The translations under genes were made by a program, and so were the position numbers. The notes under the pieces are model-generated. The model had not been told where the DNA came from. It saw only the letters and a program-made list of their open reading frames with translations, and made no database searches. DNA of 64,000 bases from Xiphophorus maculatus (lineage: Eukaryota; Chordata; Actinopteri; Cyprinodontiformes; Poeciliidae): NCBI RefSeq assembly GCF_002775205.1, contig NC_036443.1:31646717-31710716 (forward strand). Direction: 5' to 3'. Numbering within the stretch: position 1 is the stretch's first letter; each line of letters begins with the position of its first letter. This document shows positions 40,241-62,300 of this stretch, in pieces.

Positions 40241-40739
40241 TCCAGAGAACCTGAGAGTTCTGATCGGTCAGCTGGGATCCAAGCTCTGATCGCTCTTCAT
40301 CGTCCTCCTCTTCATCATCCGCAGCATCAGCAGCACGAGGCGCGCTCCCGCCGCGGACACGCACACGCCTCGCCCATGCGCGCACATGTGCGCCAGCAGT
40401 AGGTTCTGCTTTCTTCTTCGTGTGTTTGGGTTTATGCTCGCCAACACCGACCAGAACATCCCAGCGGAGGCTGGTCAGAGGTTCGGAACCGACGGACCGG
40501 AACGACGAAAATAAAAACACAGAAATAACCGATGGAAACATAAATAATCTATAAAATAATCTTGACCCAAACAGAACCTCAGGAGAAACGAACTTCTGGA
40601 GACTTTCTCTGGTTTCATGGCGCCGTTTGTAAAATTCAGGATTACTTTATTAATCTTTATTAATTAATTTATTAATAAAATGTTGCTGTAAATCATTTCT
40701 TTACGTTCTTCAGTTGTTGAAGATGGCAGGAAGGATCTC

Positions 40740-42250
40740 CTGTAGCAGTCTGTGTTACAGCGACTCTGAAGAAGACTCTGACTGAAGACGCTGAGGGTTG
40801 GACAGAATCCTTCTTTGCTTCATCATCACCAGAGGATCCACAGTCAGAACCAGAACAGAACCAGACTTCTTATTCAGGCTGTTGAGCCTCTTAGCTCCTG
40901 GTTCTGATTCTGATGGTTCTAATGGTTCTGATGGTTCCGGTGGTTCTGACAGCAGGTCCAAACCCTGAAGGATTTTCTCTTCCTCCATCTCTGTGGTCCA
41001 GATGAACATCCAGGTTTTTATCTTCCTCCACTTCTTCACCCATGATGGAAACAGGGTTTGACCTTTGACCCTGTTCCTCCTGAAACCAACAATCATCTCC
41101 TTTGTTTTGTTCACATTTCAGATGATTTGACTGTTCCCTCCGTGACCCGAAGCGGTCCACCAGCTCTCTGTACTCGGCCTCTTGTCCGTCTCTGATAAAC
41201 CATCAACTGCAGAGTAATCTGAGTATTTCTGTAATCTGAGTATTTCTGTAATCTGAGTATTTCTGTAGATGGCAGATGTCAGTCTTGCGCTGAACGTCTG
41301 AAGTATATAGAGAGAAAAGGAGCAGAGCCCTGTGGTGCTCCTGTGTTACTGACCACCTGGTTGGATGATCAGTCCTCCGGTCTCTACCTGCAGTCTGTCG
41401 TCAGGTCATCAGGTTGTCAGGTCATCAGGTTCCGGCTCCACCTGAGTCTCCTGAAGTTCCTCACAGAGCAGATCAGGCTGAATCCTCTTAAATGGGTTCA
41501 TGAAGCAGGTTAAGATGGCGTCTCCGTCTCCATGGCGATACGCAAACTGCAGGGGGTCCTGATATGAGCTTGTTCAGGTGGGCCAACAGGAGTCTCTCCA
41601 GGACCTCCATGATGTGGGTTGTCATGGCAACAGGTCTACAGTCGTTGATGAGTTTTCTCTGGTACCAGAACCAGGCAGGATGTCGTCCACAGCAACAGAA
41701 CCTTCTGTTGTGTCGGGCTGAGGTTGAAGAGATGCTGCAGAATCCCACAGAACCGCTCTGCAGCCTCAGGCCTTCAGGACCAACACCATCTGGACCTGGT
41801 TCTGGTTCCGTCTCTCCAGCTGCCTCTTCAGGTCCAGAACCAGATCAGGAGGCAAACGGAGCAGCAGCTCCTGATCTGGTCGGAGTCAAACTAGTGGAAG
41901 CAGAAGATCCACGACTGAGGAGGAAGTTAGGAGATCGAAGGTTTGGCAGGAAGCTGAGGGTCAGAGGAAGGTGGGATGATGATGATCCTGAACCTGTCCG
42001 AATGTCTTCGGCTCTTTTGCTCCTTCCAGGCTTCCGTCCATCTGATCCTCCTTTTGCTCGCAGCCTGAGATCTTCCTCCTTCCTGATTCTCTGATTCGGT
42101 TCCTCTGCAGTTTATCCTCCAGGTTCTTCTGTCTCTAATCTGGACTGGAGCTGCTTCCGTTCCCCGTCCCGTTCCCTAAAGGCTCTTTGGTTCCTTCAGG
42201 CCCCTGCTGATCCAGGGTTTGTCGTTCAGGAAGCTTCTCTCTGCTGCCGT
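40740..42250 (-). mobile_element. Degenerate LINE reverse transcriptase relic
   Basis: Reading the minus strand downward: NDCRPVAMTTHIMEVLERLL (about 41650-41590), FSLY and SARLTSAIYRN-like segments (about 41330-41260), then NKTKEMIVGFRRNR and SIMGEEVEE (about 41114-41020). These are successive blocks of a fish non-LTR reverse transcriptase, but frames change repeatedly. It fills the gap between ccdc120 and hcfc1 and is inactive. Confidence 0.65.
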
Positions 42251-43221
42251 CCACACAGAGCTTCATGTCCATCATGGCCTCATCTTCGTGAGGCTGGCAG
42301 AGAACGATCCAATCAGTTGCTTCAAAACAAGCCTGGAGGGCCTCTTCTGCTTCCTGTCACCGTTTCCTAACAGCCATCTTGTTACCAGGCAGCCTCTTCA
42401 CAAATTAGTCAAAAATTATAACCCCTCCTCCCCCCCAAAAACATGGAGGTAAAATTTTCAGTAATTAAATTAAATAAATAGCTAATATGCAAATTCACTT
42501 CCTGATAAGTGGAAGTAGATTTTCAAAATCAAAGCTGGGTCTTAGGCTGAATCTTTCCATGCTGGTGCATCATTGTTGCTGTAGGTCAGAGCTGCTCAAG
42601 TCCAGTCCTCCAATAGATGGGGATCAGCTCTGATTCAGGTGTGCTGACTGTGGACTGACTGGAGCGCGCCTGCTATTGATCGATTAGTAAACTTCTGTCC
42701 TGCCTTTAAATGGCTCAGCTGAAATATTGGACAAGAAAAGAAGAAAATAAACAATGATAAAGAAGTAACAAGAAACAACTCAAAAGCAGTTTATATAGAG
42801 TTTTGGAAGACCCAGCTTTTATTTTGGTAATTCACTTCCTGTTATCAGCCAGGCTTAGCTGAATATTTAGCTAAAATTAGCCATATCAGCTAAGCTAAAT
42901 ATTAGCAAACAAACAACAATTTCTTATTAAATTGTGACAATTATGAATTAAAAATGGAAATACAACTGAGAAAAATTTTTTTTCTGACAGGTTCAATAAT
43001 TTTATCAGGTGCAGAAAGTGGGTCTGAACCTGGTTCTGACTCCCAGTTTGGAAGCACCGGGTCCAGCAGTCAGTACCAGAATGTTCTGGGAGTATCTGGA
43101 CCTCCCAGTGACTGAAATATGATCCTGCTGATCGCTGCACCTGTTCAACACAGGCCACGCCCATCTACAGGTGCGAGCAGAAATCTGACTCCACACAGCC
43201 AATAAAAATGCTCTAAAAATC
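42251..43221. other. Intergenic sequence between LINE relic and hcfc1 3' end
   Basis: Mixed AT-rich sequence. Around 42580-42680 a segment starting CAGAGCTGCTCAAGTCCAGT looks like a transposon terminus but no partner end was found. No coding exon. Confidence 0.4.
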
Positions 43222-43311
43222 TTTATTGTTCCAGAGAATATTAAACATCAGCACAAGCGGACCAATCAGAGCCCTCTGTCAACAGAAAGAAAACCAAAAA
43301 CTTGTTTTATT
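43222..43311 (-). terminator. hcfc1 poly(A) signal candidates
   Basis: Two minus-strand AATAAA hexamers, near 43306-43311 and at 43222-43227, lie about 660-740 bases past the stop codon. Either would close the hcfc1 transcript before the LINE relic to the left. Choice between them is not decidable here. Confidence 0.5.
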
Positions 43312-43965
43312 AAAGCTTAAGAATTTTTTTTTACATCAGGCCCCGCCCACATTCGAGACCCGCCCACTTTAGGGCGTCTCAATCATCTCAGGCTCCGCCC
43401 ACTAAACACCAGAACTCAAAGAAAAGGCAAAGTTCTGACCCAGGGGACGTCACCTGAACACACCTGTTGTCTTTAAGCTCCACCCACATCGGGCCAGGAG
43501 TTTGACAGTTCTGATCTAAACGGATCCGGATGAGCTAACAGTCCAACATTCAAGAAAATTCTGGTTCTGGTGTTTTCATGGTTTAAAATCAGGAACAGAA
43601 ACGGACCGGGAGGGAGCCGGTTCTGGCTCTTCACATTGTGTTGGGTTGGTTCTGAAGGAGAACAGAGTTTGGACCAGAACCTCACAGTATGATGGAGGAG
43701 CTCCAAAACCTTCAGAACCATCAGCCCGTCTGATTGGATGCTGATGTACCTGGACCCAAGTAGAAATGAGTCGGAGGAGTTTCAGAACCTCCGGAGCAGC
43801 TGCCGATCGGGTTTGGACCTTCGACAAAATCCGCCGTTGGTCTCAGCTGATTGATGAAACCAGAACCAAGGTCCGGTATCTGTGAGCTCAGGTTCTGGTG
43901 GAGCAGGTTGAGTTTTTGGCAACCATCTTTGTGTCAGGTGGGATTCTAGGATACGGCGCCGGTTC

Positions 43966-53960
<9,995 letters not shown>

Positions 53961-54420
53961 GCCACCTGCTGGCCGGGAGGTGCGAAAAAAAAAGGCTTCC
54001 AATTGTAATTATAAAATGAAGATAAAAAATGATCCGGATAGCAGTGTCTCTTGAAACGTGCTGTTCCTCCAACCACTGATGACTAAATTAAGCTTTTTGA
54101 AACTTGAACTGAAAAATAAGTTTTCTATTATCCCTTTAGCGACCTCTGGTGGCCCAAAGTATTAAGACAAGCTTGAATCCACAACCGCTTCATTGAGACT
54201 CTTTGGAGATGAGAAAGCTTTAATTCCATGACCATGTTAAAACCTGCTTGTCCATAGAACATGAATTTGTTGGAATGGAAAACAAAGTTACATTTAATAA
54301 GTATTGTTGAATAAATCGCTCCTTCTCAGAACATGTCATGGTCTGGCCTTACTTTGTTTAGCAGCTATAATATTTCATATATACACACACATATATATAT
54401 ATATATATATATTTCATCTC

Positions 54421-54558
54421 TGAAAAAAAAAATGAAATAGATGAAATTAAAAAAAAAAAAAAAAAAAATGAAATGAAATAAGATGAAATAAAATGAAAAA
54501 AAAAAAAAAAAAAAAAAATGAAATGAAATATGAAAAAAAAAAGAAAAAAAAAAAAAAA
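54421..54558. repeat. A-rich (AAATG)n / poly(A) array
   Basis: Long A runs broken by ATGAAATGAAAT words, preceded by (AT)n at 54391-54412. It abuts the truncated LINE at 54556. Confidence 0.9.
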
Positions 54559-55060
54559 GTGTACAGAAACATCTGTGCAGAATATGGACTGGAAACCCCG
54601 GGATCAAAGTGGGAAACACCCCCAAAGGTGGCGGAGAACGCCAGAGCTAAGATCCTGTGGGACTTCCAGATCCAGACAGACAAAATGGTAATGGCGAACC
54701 AACCAGACATTGTCGTAGTGGATAAACAACAGAGGAAAGCCGTTGTGATAGATGTAGCAATACCAAGCGACTGCAACATCAGGAAAAAGGAGCACGAGAA
54801 ACTAGAGAAATACCAGGGCCTCAGGGAGGAACTGGAGAGGGCCTGGAAGGTGAAGACCACAGTGGTGCCTGTGGTCATCGGGGCCCTCGGGGCAGTCACC
54901 CCCAAACTGGACCAATGGCTACAACAGATCCCAGGAACAACATCAGACATCTCAGTCCAGAAATGTGCAGTCCTTGGCACAGCCAAGATACTGCGCAGAA
55001 CCCTCAAGCTCCCAGGCCTCTGGTAGAGGACCCGAGCTCAGAGGATAAGAACCACCCGCC
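54556..55060 (+). mobile_element. 5'-truncated LINE with intact restriction-like endonuclease C terminus
   Basis: An open frame to 55026 encodes YRNICAEYGLETPGSKW, then ILWDFQIQTDKMVMANQPDI and DVAIPSDCNIRKKEHEKLEK, ending LGTAKILRRTLKLPGLW and a stop. The PD(x)12-14D arrangement fits the PD-(D/E)XK endonuclease at the end of R2/R4/NeSL-like retrotransposons. The upstream part is lost; an A-rich array (54421-54558) abuts the truncation. The coding tail has no stop or frameshift, so insertion may be recent. The clade is inferred. Confidence 0.65.
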
Positions 55061-56331
55061 GTGGGTGAGAAGGGAATTTTTATATTAGACATATTGACAT
55101 ATGTGATATATTATAGTGCAGATATTGATATATTTGTTTGTGTTATTATTGATGATTAAACTCAGATTCAGTCAACGTTATTTTAAGTGATTTTTTTAGA
55201 TACATTTATTTATGATTTTTCAGAATTACCTTGGAGTTATCTTAATAATAATAAACAGGTTTCTGTGTTTTCCTTGCTTCATCAGGGTAATGACGGGTTA
55301 GGGAAGTCATTTATCAGTCGTTGAACTTCAAACTGAAACTGGGATCAGTTACCTGAGTGAAGTTGGCCCCCCCACCTTCTTCAAATTAGACAAAATGGGT
55401 GTCAATCAACTCGGCTACATTTGTGCTGGTTTGTGCAGCAAAGATTTTCATTTGTGCCGCTATCATTTTAAAGATATTAAGAGGGCTGGTTGACCTTTGA
55501 TGACCTCTAAAACATTTCTTAATATCTTCAAAACCGAAGCAGCACAAACAAAAGTCTTTTCTGCACAAACCAGCACAAACGTAGCCGAGTTGATTGACAC
55601 CCATTTCGTCTGATTTGAAGAAGGTGGGGGGCTGGTTGACCTTTGATGACCTCTAAAAACATTTCTTTATATCTTTAAAATGATAGCGGCACAAACGAAA
55701 ATTTTTGCTGCACAAACCAGCACAAACGTAGCCGAGTTGATTGACACCAATTTTGTCTAATTTGAAGAAGGTGGGGGGGCCAACTTCACTCAGGTGGATC
55801 AGTTACCATGGAGACCGAGAACTGGACCAGCAAAGTGATGCACAATAACACCGAACCAGAACCGGTGAACTGTTCAGAGGAACAGTTCTTCTTCAGGAAC
55901 ACAAACTGGTTCAGGTTGTGACTCAGTGAACTGGTATGAACTGGTGGCCTGGTTCTGGTTCTGTGTGAGCAGCTGATCCAGTTTGTGTTTCTGCGATTCT
56001 CTCCGGCTCTTCAGGTTTGTCCCGGTTTCAGACACAAATCAAACACGCCTTCCTCAATGTGTCTGTTTTTACTTATCATTATGAAACCATAAAGTTCCAC
56101 AAACATTATTAAATATGGCTGATCAGATCAATCTGAGCGGATCCAAGCATTCTGCGGGAGAACCCCGGTTCTGTCTGAGTGGATCAGGACAGATTCCTAA
56201 TGTCTGACTAAACAAGTGTTTCGGGTCCAGAAGGCGACAGAACCTCGGCGTTCCTGGACCGCCTCTGGTGCAGACGACAGTTTGGGATTAATGAGTCGGA
56301 ACGTCGAAGCGTTCCCGGCTTCAGGAAACCG
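55061..56331. other. irak1 3' flank containing the foldback element
   Basis: Apart from the LINE end and the foldback element (55351-55795), the sequence is AT-rich, then CAGAACC-rich. The irak1 3' UTR should lie in 55800-56331, but no clear minus-strand AATAAA was seen there. Confidence 0.4.
55351..55795. mobile_element. Foldback element with 9-bp target duplication
   Basis: Ends ACCTGAGTGAAGTTGGCC (55351) and its exact inverse (55795) are flanked by perfect 9-bp repeats GGATCAGTT (55342-55350, 55796-55804). The left arm, about 135 bp, is complementary to two tandem copies making up the rest (about 55487-55635 and 55636-55795). No coding capacity. A 9-bp duplication is typical of Mutator-like transposons; assignment is inference. 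Confidence 0.8.
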
Positions 56332-59300
56332 TCAGGAGCGACCGGAGGGAAGATACTCCAGCTCATCGCTCTCCTCCGGTCCTCGGAGATCTGCAGCGCT
56401 CCTCCCTCCGTCTGAGGAAACACAAACACGAGACGGATCAGAGACAGACCGGACCTGATCCCTCCTGACCCGAATCTCCCGGACTTTTAAACAGACTCCA
56501 GACTCTGAACAAGAACCAGAAAACAAGTAACGTTGGGAAGCCAGCGGGTCAGAACCGTCCCTCAGCCAAACGTCTGAGAGGTTCAGCTGATGAGCAACAT
56601 GGATGCTGATCCAAAGAGATTAAAGTGGTTCTGGTTCTGTTCCTGAACCGCTGGCCTCTCACAGTGATGTCTGGTATTAGGACAGATCGGTTCTGATGTA
56701 TATCTGCTGGTAGACGAGTTTTTAGAGGAGGGTCAGGAATTCCTGGACAGCAGTTTGGGTCCCTAAGCCCCATGGCGTTACGTACAGAGGTCGTCCAAGG
56801 ACAGCAGTTCTGGGGTTCTGATCCAACCCGCTTCGTACCGACTCTTCTGCTCCAACAGTCGCTGTTTGCTGGGATTCACAAGAACTGAACAAATACAGTC
56901 TTATGAACAGTTCATCGGACACACCTGAACCAAAGTGAGTCTTTGCCGCCTACCTGAGAGTCCGGCTGTGGTGGACTGCAACGACCGCGCCGGGGAAAAC
57001 CCAGCCGCCGCCGGTCCGGCGCCGCTGCTGGGAGAGGATGGGAAGTTGTACAGGTCCTCGGTGGGAACAGAGGGCTGGGTCAGCTGGGACTCTGCAGACC
57101 CAGCTGGGTTCTGGCTCTGGGTCCTGCAGCTGGTTCCGTTGGACCGGAACTGAAAGTCGTACTGAGAGAACCCCCGGCTCTCGTCAGTTTCGCATGGGCC
57201 AGCGAGCGAGGGGCAAGGGGAAGACGAGGGGGAGACAGAACCGAGACAGGACTGCAGCGGGTGAGGCGGGGCGAGGGCCCCAAACGACGAGGAAGAAGAG
57301 GAGGAGGAAGAGTCGTACTGGGAGGAAGGGCAGGTCTGTTCTGATGGTCCCAGTCTGGACAGCTGCTGAGAGATGGCTTTAACACAGGAGTCCAGGGAGC
57401 GGGGGGGTTTGGGGAAGGAATGGTAGGGCTGCTGGGGGAGCCGGGGCGCCGAGGAAGAGGAGGAGTTCTTCCTCACAACGCAGCAGAGGTCCTTCAGGTG
57501 GCAGAAGACCTGAGGAGGAAAGAACGACGTGAAAATCTGAACCTGAACGAGTCCAGACTTGGACCTGGGGGCTGCAGACTCAGAGATCTGCCTACATCTG
57601 GAGTGATTAGTTTGTTCCACTTTAGGATGAGAACCTAAACTAGAACTCGTCCTCCATGTTGTTTTTTCAGGTTTCTGACCTCAGTCATTGCAGGTCTCTT
57701 CTTCCTCTGCCTGTTCAGACACTTTCTGGCCAACGCTGCCACCTGCAGGTACCCTTCAGGCTCAGCGGCGCCCCCTGGCAGCAGAACAGCTGGGTGAACA
57801 CAGAGCTAGAACTGTCAGAAGCAACACCAGAACCTGAGCTCTGACACCAACCTGCAGTCAGCCGTTGATCCAGGTGTCTCCTCCAGGCATCTGGGGCTGA
57901 ACCTTTTTTACCGTCATCAACTTCCTCCACAAGGTCCCTCTGCAACCCGAACCAGAACCAGATGATATCAAAACCAAGACCCAGACACATCAGCCTTTAC
58001 AGAAAAATTTAACGTTACGGGAGACACCCATGGAGGGGAGGCTGGGTCGGTGTAGGGCGATGGTACAGGCCTTCACTCCGGCCTCCTGCTGGTTCGGCAG
58101 GCACTGGATGTGAGGGGCCTACCAGGGGCCTCTGGCAGTGTAACGGGGAACTGGTTGCTTACACCAAGTGGAACGGAGGGTTCTGGGAAACCTCACGCTG
58201 AGGCAACCTCACTGGGTGGGGTGGTCTTAGTTCTGATGAGGTTCTGGTTAGGTCCGTCCTGCCGGAGCCGCCCGGAGCCTGTCCAGGCGCTTGGCCCCAG
58301 TGGGGGGCCTCGTCCACCAGGCGCTCTGCATACCTGGATGCTGATCCTTTTGTAGAGCAAATCTGACCTGGTGAATATCAGCAACCAGTTTCTCTCTACG
58401 CCTCAAATGGCGAAACGTGTGAAAAACCCGTCAGAGCAGCAACCAGAAAACCTGCAGGGAAAAGTTCTGATGGGACGAGACGAGCCGACCCGAACCCAAC
58501 AGGACTTTAGACTCGGCTGGGACGATTGGGACCATTTCACAGGTCAACAGGTCAACAGGTGAATGCTCTCACCAGGAATCGGTCTCCTGTCCTCTCGTCC
58601 TGCTCCAGAGCTCGGCGGCCCGTCAGAACCTCAAGCAGCACCTGAAACACACAGGACACTTTCAGGCCCGGTTGAGACGTCTGTGGTAAGACAGAACGCG
58701 ACAGACTGCATTTCCCATCAGCCCCTGGGAGTCTCACCACTCCGTAGCTGTAGACGTCCACCGCTGTGCACAGCTCTCCTCTCCTCACGTACTCGTCGGG
58801 CAGATAGGCCAGCGTTCCTCTCACTGTCGTGGTTTTGCCGACGGAAGCCGTCTGCGTCGAGCAGCCGGCCGAGTTCTGCGGTACGTACCGGGCCAGACCG
58901 AAGTCCGAAAGCTTTGGTACCAGATGCTGGTCCAACAGGATGTTAGAACTGCAGACACAGAGAGGGAAATCAGAGCTTCATTCTGGTTTCAGAGCTCATC
59001 CCAGCACTGAAGCAGCTCTGGTGATGTTCCCCTGGCCTCAAGATAATATACTGGTTCTGGTTCTGGTTCTGAACCAGTCCATTCCAGTCCCTCCTGCAGG
59101 TGGCAGCGTTTCTCCCCTGCTGCCTCAGCGTCACTTCATGTCCAGTTATCATCAGCATCGTGGCGAGGAGCAGGAATCGCATCCATAGCCGTCTGTATGT
59201 TTAGCAACAGTGAGACTGTCTGTGTTAGTCTCTTTTACCACAAGGACCACTCAAACCAACCAGAAACCTTTGACTAGGCCATCAGTTGTATAAAACCAGC

Positions 59301-62300
59301 AGATACAGAGCGGCAGGACGGTTCTGTTGTCAGATCCAAACATGTGAATGAGCTGCTCTACATGTTGATGGTGACAAACCGATCAGCAGGAACAGATTTC
59401 CTGACCTCTTGACGTCTCCATGGATCAGCGGCTCCTGACGCGACGGCGGGCGGTGCAGGAACTGAAGAGCTGCTGCCGCTCCTTCAATGATGCTGACCCG
59501 GTCGGGCCACGAGAGACCCAGCGCCTGGAAGATACAAGCATACGACTGGACCAGATGGAAACACACCTGGAGTAGAACAAACATTGCTACCACAGGAACA
59601 CACAGAGCATCCTGACAGCTCACTACTACTCTCACAGTCACCCAATCAAAACATGCCGTTTTTGTCCACATCACCATAAAAGCACAGTCGCCCTGCATCC
59701 ACACCGAGGGCAACATGGAGGCAGCGTGAAGGCGAGTTACGTTCTGCAGCTGGTCCTCCAGGGAGCGGTTCTGCATGTAGCTGTAGATCAGACACATCAG
59801 TCCTCCCTCTCCTTCACTGAAGCCCAGCAGGTCTACGATGTTGGGATGTCTGAACCTGACAGCAACAGGAGTGTTCATGTCTGAGATGTACGCTCCGTTT
59901 CACTCTGAAGGTGGACAGAGGAACTCACTTGGACAGGTTCTCCACTTCAGTCTGGAAGCTTTTCCTGAGGAGAGTCCAGTCCATCTGGCCGTCCTGTCAG
60001 TAGCAGCAGCAGCTTCAGGTTAGTCAATGCAGAAACTAAACTCCTCTAAAAATCTAATTTATATACATAGTTTATTCATTTCATTCATATTCACAATTCA
60101 AATACCATGACATATATTGAGACAACCGATTGAAAAGGTGGTTAGCAAAAGTAGAAACTTACTTGATCCTGCCGCCTTTCTTAAATATGATTAACTTTAC
60201 ACATTATTATTGAAAAATAAGTAAAGTAAGCAGAGATGACTGTTCTCGGACAGAAAAAAACACTACTGGCATAAATATATATACAGATAGATTTCTTTTA
60301 TTCCTCCTATAAATGATGGAGATACATAAATATTATTCATAATGTATAAAGATCTTGTTTATGTCATTTAATTAGCTCTACATCATTAAGAAAATAAAAA
60401 AGTATGGTGTTTTATTAGAGAATTTATCTTTTATGGTGCCAATAATGCCGGAATTAACAGTAAATAATAAAGACTCATTTAGTAATGTAATTATATTAGT
60501 TGTGTTACCACCCCACACCACTAGAGGCAGCAGTAGACCCAAAGAGATGTGACTGTTGGCTGCAGCCAGGTCCTTCTGGACAGGTCTCACCTTCAGCTAG
60601 CTGTTTTAGTTTTTTAGTTTTTTCTTTTTTTCATTGAATATACAAGAATAACAATGAAAAGCTCAAACAACAAGTCAATAACAAACACTACAAAAAACTA
60701 AATATCACAACTCCTGCTGTTTACAAATCACAATTATTTCAGAGGCTTGAATAAGGCACTAAAATTAGTGAAAAATAAATAATAATAATAAAATAAAATA
60801 AGTTAAATTAACCTACGCCGGAACGCCCGTGTGCCGGTTTTCCGTTGTATTTTCTCACCAACAGAGAGACATGTTGTCAGAACTGGATGTATTTCTTCAG
60901 CAGAACTTCAACAGAACTCAGGGGATGATTATGGCCGGAAGAGTGCTGGCACGATTTGGACCTGAGAATACCGGAAACTTTTACTCGTCCGCTGCTGCAG
61001 TCAGAGCAGTGGGGGGCGGGGTCAGCATATTGTTGGGGGGGGGCGGGGTCAGGATATTGTTGGGGGGGGGGGGCAGGATATTGTTAGGGGGGGCGGGGTC
61101 AGCATATTGTGGGGCGGGGAGGTGGACGGACAGGGGGGGGTTACGCTAACCCCCCCTGCCTCCCCAGATAAGCTGTTTTATTTCTATAATTATTAGTGAT
61201 GTCACTATCAGTAATAATGTGTCTACCTGAGGATTCCTCGGCTCATTATCTTTCATTAGAGCCTCGTTGATGACTGTATGTTGAAGCACTGAGGAGTTAC
61301 AGTCATCTGTACATCCTCTAAAATAAAACATGTCCAAAATGACATTTCTTTTTTTGTGTTACAAACATAATAGCTACAAACTACTTACAGTTAAAGTATT
61401 TTTGACTGAAAAATAGAAAATTCAGCTTGTCATCTTCATGAAGAGACCAAGTTTTTTCATGTACTTCATATTGTTCTAGAAAGGCAGCTGATTTAATTTA
61501 GGTTTACCTTTTCAGGTGTTTTTGGTGATTTAGGGGTTGCGAGTTAAGGGGTTAAACATGTTAGGGGGCTACAAACTGAAGATCTTCTATTAACTCATAC
61601 AATTTTATTGCATTTAAATTCTGCATCTTTCTTAGACATCTTTTAAAAAAGGAAAGTTCATTTTTGAGAGCAGAGATTGAGAGGATGCATTTTGCATAGC
61701 GACATTTATGGATATATTTGGTTACAATAATTAGAATATTGACTAAAAATTGCTAATTTTTTTTTTCTTTGATAGATAAATCGAACTGATTGTTTTGTAA
61801 AGAAATAAAATCTACATTTATTGTTCTAGCAGACAGAAAGTTATGAAGTTGATCCCATAAGTTTAATACTTCTTTACATTCGTAAAACAAATGTTTAGTT
61901 GTTTCCCACTGAGCTGTTCAAAAAACACAATTCTCAAAATTAAATTAAATTAAATCTCTTTCTTAAGAACTCATTTGAAAGATATATGTTTATTATTTTT
62001 AAATGTAATTTAGGAGAAATTGGGAATTTAAAAAAATTTGTCCTAATTTTCACTATCATAGATTTGTTAAAATTTTGTAAGAGAGCTGTGTTATGTTATT
62101 TATTGAATACTGATTCAAAACCTTTTATTATCTCTAATGTCCACGTGCTCAGTTTGAATCTCATGGAGTCTTGGAATAGAGAAATTAGGTAAATAGTTTT
62201 TAACTGACAGATTGAGGACATCAGGGAAACCATGAAAAACTATCGGAGTTTTCATACCGATGAACCGGCAGACCTGGCTGCTAACGCAGAAACCTTTGAA

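Noticed and set aside
56778..56784. Stop codon TAA as the irak1 C terminus
   Set aside because: Reading through gives LCT and stop, but donor GTACGT at 56786 joins in phase to an exon ending in PEESDE, which matches the conserved IRAK1 C terminus.
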